DNA of 64,000 bases. Source: Anaerobium acetethylicum. Lineage in GTDB: Bacteria; Bacillota; Clostridia; Lachnospirales; Lachnospiraceae. Positions 62,268 to 64,000 of this stretch are shown here, piece by piece; the stretch's first letter is position 1; each line of letters begins with the position of its first letter. The DNA lies in NCBI RefSeq assembly GCF_900096945.1, contig NZ_FMKA01000015.1, forward strand, positions 31,254 to 95,253, given 5' to 3'. A program made the translations under genes and the position numbers. The notes beneath the pieces are model-generated. The model had not been told where the DNA came from. It worked only from the letters and a program-made list of their open reading frames with translations, and ran no database searches.

Positions 62268-63776
62268 ATGACAATTGATGAAGTTTTGAAATTTGAAGAA
62301 AAGCAGATCTTTGATCGCAAGAGTATAAATATTGAACCGAAAGCACTGGCAATTCCCATTATAGCATTTGCAAATGCGGATGGAGGTACCATTGCAATTG
62401 GAGTATCAGATAGAACACGCCGGATTGAAGGTGTGGATTTTGAAACGCCGAAATTGAACGAATTGTTACGCGTTCCATTTGACTTCTGTGTTCCTACAGT
62501 AAAGGTGGAGATTGAAGATGTTTCTTGTGTTGACTCTGAAGGAAGGGTGAATCACATAACCTTAATGCATATAGAACCAAGCATGGAAGTACACGCAAAT
62601 CAAGCAGATGAAGTGTACATGCGTGTGGGAGACAAGTCGAAAAAACTGACGTTTGAAGAGCGTACACAGCTAATGTATGATAAGGGAGAACGGTTTTTTG
62701 AGGATAAGCCAGTCCCAGATGCAGACATGGAAGACATTGATATGGAATTTGTGAAAGCGTATATAGAAAAGATTGGATATTCCAAGACACCTATGGAATA
62801 TCTTAAAGAAAACAAGGGATTTGTAAAAGAGAAAAAGGGGGCTATACAAGTTAGTTCAGCTGCAATTTTATTATTTGGAAAGAATCCACAACTGCATTTT
62901 CCAAGAGCCAGAGTTCGCTTTATTCGATATGAAGGCACTGAAGAAAAATTCGGTACTGAAATGAATGTCATTAAGGATGTTATTTTTGAAGGTAATATTC
63001 TTAAAATGATTAACGATGCCATAACATATCTGGACACTCAGATTAAAGAAAAAACATATTTGGGACAAGATGGAAAGTTTGTGACAGAAGAAGAATATCC
63101 GAAATTTGTTCGGCAAGAAATTGTAGTTAATGCTGTTACACATCGCGATTATAGTATTAGAGGAACTGATATACAAATAAAACTTTTTGATGACCGTATT
63201 GTTGTTGAAAGTCCGGGAAGGCTGCCAGGACTTGTGAGAGCAGATAATATAAGGCATATACATTTTTCGAGAAATCCAAAGATTGCAGAATTTTTAAAAA
63301 CTTACAGTTTTGTTAAAGAGTATGGAGAAGGTGTTGATCGTATGTGTAAGGAGTTGGAAGCGGCAGGACTTCATGCACCGGAATATTATAGTAATTCATT
63401 TATGTTGCAAGCTATCGTCCGTAATTCAAGTATTGTAAAACCGGAGATTGGCTATAAAAAACCAGAGATTGGCCATGAAAAACCGGAGATTGGGCATAAA
63501 AAACCGGAGATTGGAAGTGAAAAGCTGTCTTTTGATACAATAAAGTCGAAGATTGAAAGCTGTAAATACAATGAGCCAACAGTTAATAATATTTTGAAAA
63601 TCTATAATGATATTGATAATAACCAGATATTTGGAGCATCTGATGTTAGAAAGATTCTGGGTTGTTCTCCATCAACGGCATCAGAAATAATGGCAAAGTT
63701 GAGAGAATTGGGCGTTGTGAGAGAAGTCAAGGGAAAGGGAAAAGGTAAGTGCCGATTTGCTTACGAAGATGAATAA
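62268..63776 (+). CDS. AlbA/Schlafen-type putative DNA-binding regulator
   Basis: Protein of 502 residues. The N-terminal AlbA_2 (Schlafen-like) domain shows FDRKSINIEPKALAIPIIAF and NADGGTIAIGVSD; a middle RecG-like/HATPase_c_4 region has VRQEIVVNAVTHRDYSIRGT and VVESPGRLPGLVRADNIRHI; a C-terminal winged helix (FGASDVRKILGCSPSTASEI) ends in a basic tail. A four-fold KPEIG repeat sits before the winged helix. Proteins of this group are annotated as transcriptional regulators and some belong to defence or mobile regions. GAGGGGTGAG precedes the ATG at 62268. Confidence 0.88.
   Translation: MTIDEVLKFEEKQIFDRKSINIEPKALAIPIIAFANADGGTIAIGVSDRTRRIEGVDFETPKLNELLRVPFDFCVPTVKVEIEDVSCVDSEGRVNHITLMHIEPSMEVHANQADEVYMRVGDKSKKLTFEERTQLMYDKGERFFEDKPVPDADMEDIDMEFVKAYIEKIGYSKTPMEYLKENKGFVKEKKGAIQVSSAAILLFGKNPQLHFPRARVRFIRYEGTEEKFGTEMNVIKDVIFEGNILKMINDAITYLDTQIKEKTYLGQDGKFVTEEEYPKFVRQEIVVNAVTHRDYSIRGTDIQIKLFDDRIVVESPGRLPGLVRADNIRHIHFSRNPKIAEFLKTYSFVKEYGEGVDRMCKELEAAGLHAPEYYSNSFMLQAIVRNSSIVKPEIGYKKPEIGHEKPEIGHKKPEIGSEKLSFDTIKSKIESCKYNEPTVNNILKIYNDIDNNQIFGASDVRKILGCSPSTASEIMAKLRELGVVREVKGKGKGKCRFAYEDE
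63438..63521 (+). repeat. Four 21-bp tandem repeats in AlbA-type gene
   Basis: Four in-frame units of AAACCGGAGATTGG plus seven variable bases encode KPEIG followed by YK, HE, HK and SE. They form a hydrophilic linker between the ATPase-like region and the winged helix and are likely to vary in copy number between strains. Confidence 0.92.
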
Positions 63777-64000
63777 TATTATTGATATATTTCAGCACGG
63801 ATCCGCGGACCTGTTTGTGGTATGTGATTATTAAGAGAATCAATTTAAATGAGCAGAATAGATATGGAACCAAATATTTCGTATTCTGAAAAATGTACAA
63901 AAACTGTAAGCGATGAATATCATACCGTGTTGCACAGTCCACCCTTGGTGTCCAGTTCCCTAAATCGGCAGTAGTTCATGCTTTTCCGCTGTTATGTTTT

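Noticed and set aside
63438..63521. Possible CRISPR-like array
   Set aside because: The 21-bp units are directly adjacent with no spacers and lie in frame within a coding sequence.
63777..64000. Possible gene or element at the right edge
   Set aside because: Only a 19-codon minus-strand frame (63979-63920) is present, with an in-frame stop just upstream of it; nothing recognisable can be supported.

Overview
The window looks like chromosome of an anaerobic, probably gut-associated Firmicute of the Clostridia (Lachnospiraceae-like). The basis is a moderate GC content, strong GGAGG ribosome sites, a Tyr T-box leader, YesM/YesN-type two-component systems, LplB/YtcP-type sugar transporters with no ATPase of their own, and an SfsA-MutY fusion. 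No taxonomic marker gene is present, so this is an inference. I found no rRNA, tRNA, CRISPR array or intact insertion sequence.

Region 1 (1-10.3 kb) is a sulfoquinovose (SQ) locus. A DUF4867-like gene and a ROK regulator are divergent from a lipoprotein sugar-binding protein, two permeases, a GH31 enzyme and a fucose/arabinose-isomerase-type enzyme. The GH31 enzyme keeps all the sulfoquinovosidase diagnostic residues of E. coli YihQ at a constant offset. Cleavage and isomerisation are present; the enzyme splitting 6-deoxy-6-sulfofructose is not recognisable here. A DMT-family transporter lies tail to tail with the regulator.

Region 2 (10.5-18.9 kb) is mixed housekeeping: an SfsA-MutY fusion, a YczE-like membrane protein, a MutT-type Nudix hydrolase, adenine deaminase, an HTH-Fic protein, a galM deletion relic and a Crp/Fnr-type regulator.

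Region 3 (19.2-31 kb) is a glycerol/dihydroxyacetone unit: a PocR-AraC regulator, glycerol dehydrogenase, fused DhaK-DhaL kinase, a complete Liv-type ABC transporter, a DUF2804 protein and a 4-hydroxybutyrate-dehydrogenase-like iron alcohol dehydrogenase.

Region 4 (31-57.6 kb) holds glycan-utilisation modules. Two have their own histidine kinase, response regulator, two permeases and lipoprotein: one with a GH31 alpha-glucosidase, the other with a carboxylesterase and a GH2 enzyme. Between them lie an AraC regulator, a GH3 enzyme, a HAD protein, a small Cys4 protein, a LacI regulator and a GltD-like oxidoreductase.

Region 5 (57.6-64 kb) is eroded: a tyrS gene with an intact T-box but cut at codon 319, a TetR regulator, a MATE efflux relic, orphan coding fragments, an unknown 315-residue protein, a small HTH protein and an AlbA/Schlafen-type regulator.

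The main unexplained structure is a set of short mobile repeats. Six copies of a 42-bp near-perfect palindrome recur across the window. One supplies the stop codon that truncates the GH31 alpha-glucosidase and another supplies the stop that truncates TyrS. Two 144-bp elements with inverted ends and internal hairpins, two larger hairpin elements of up to 260 bp and one 156-bp element are also present. Several proteins carry recent in-frame tandem duplications.
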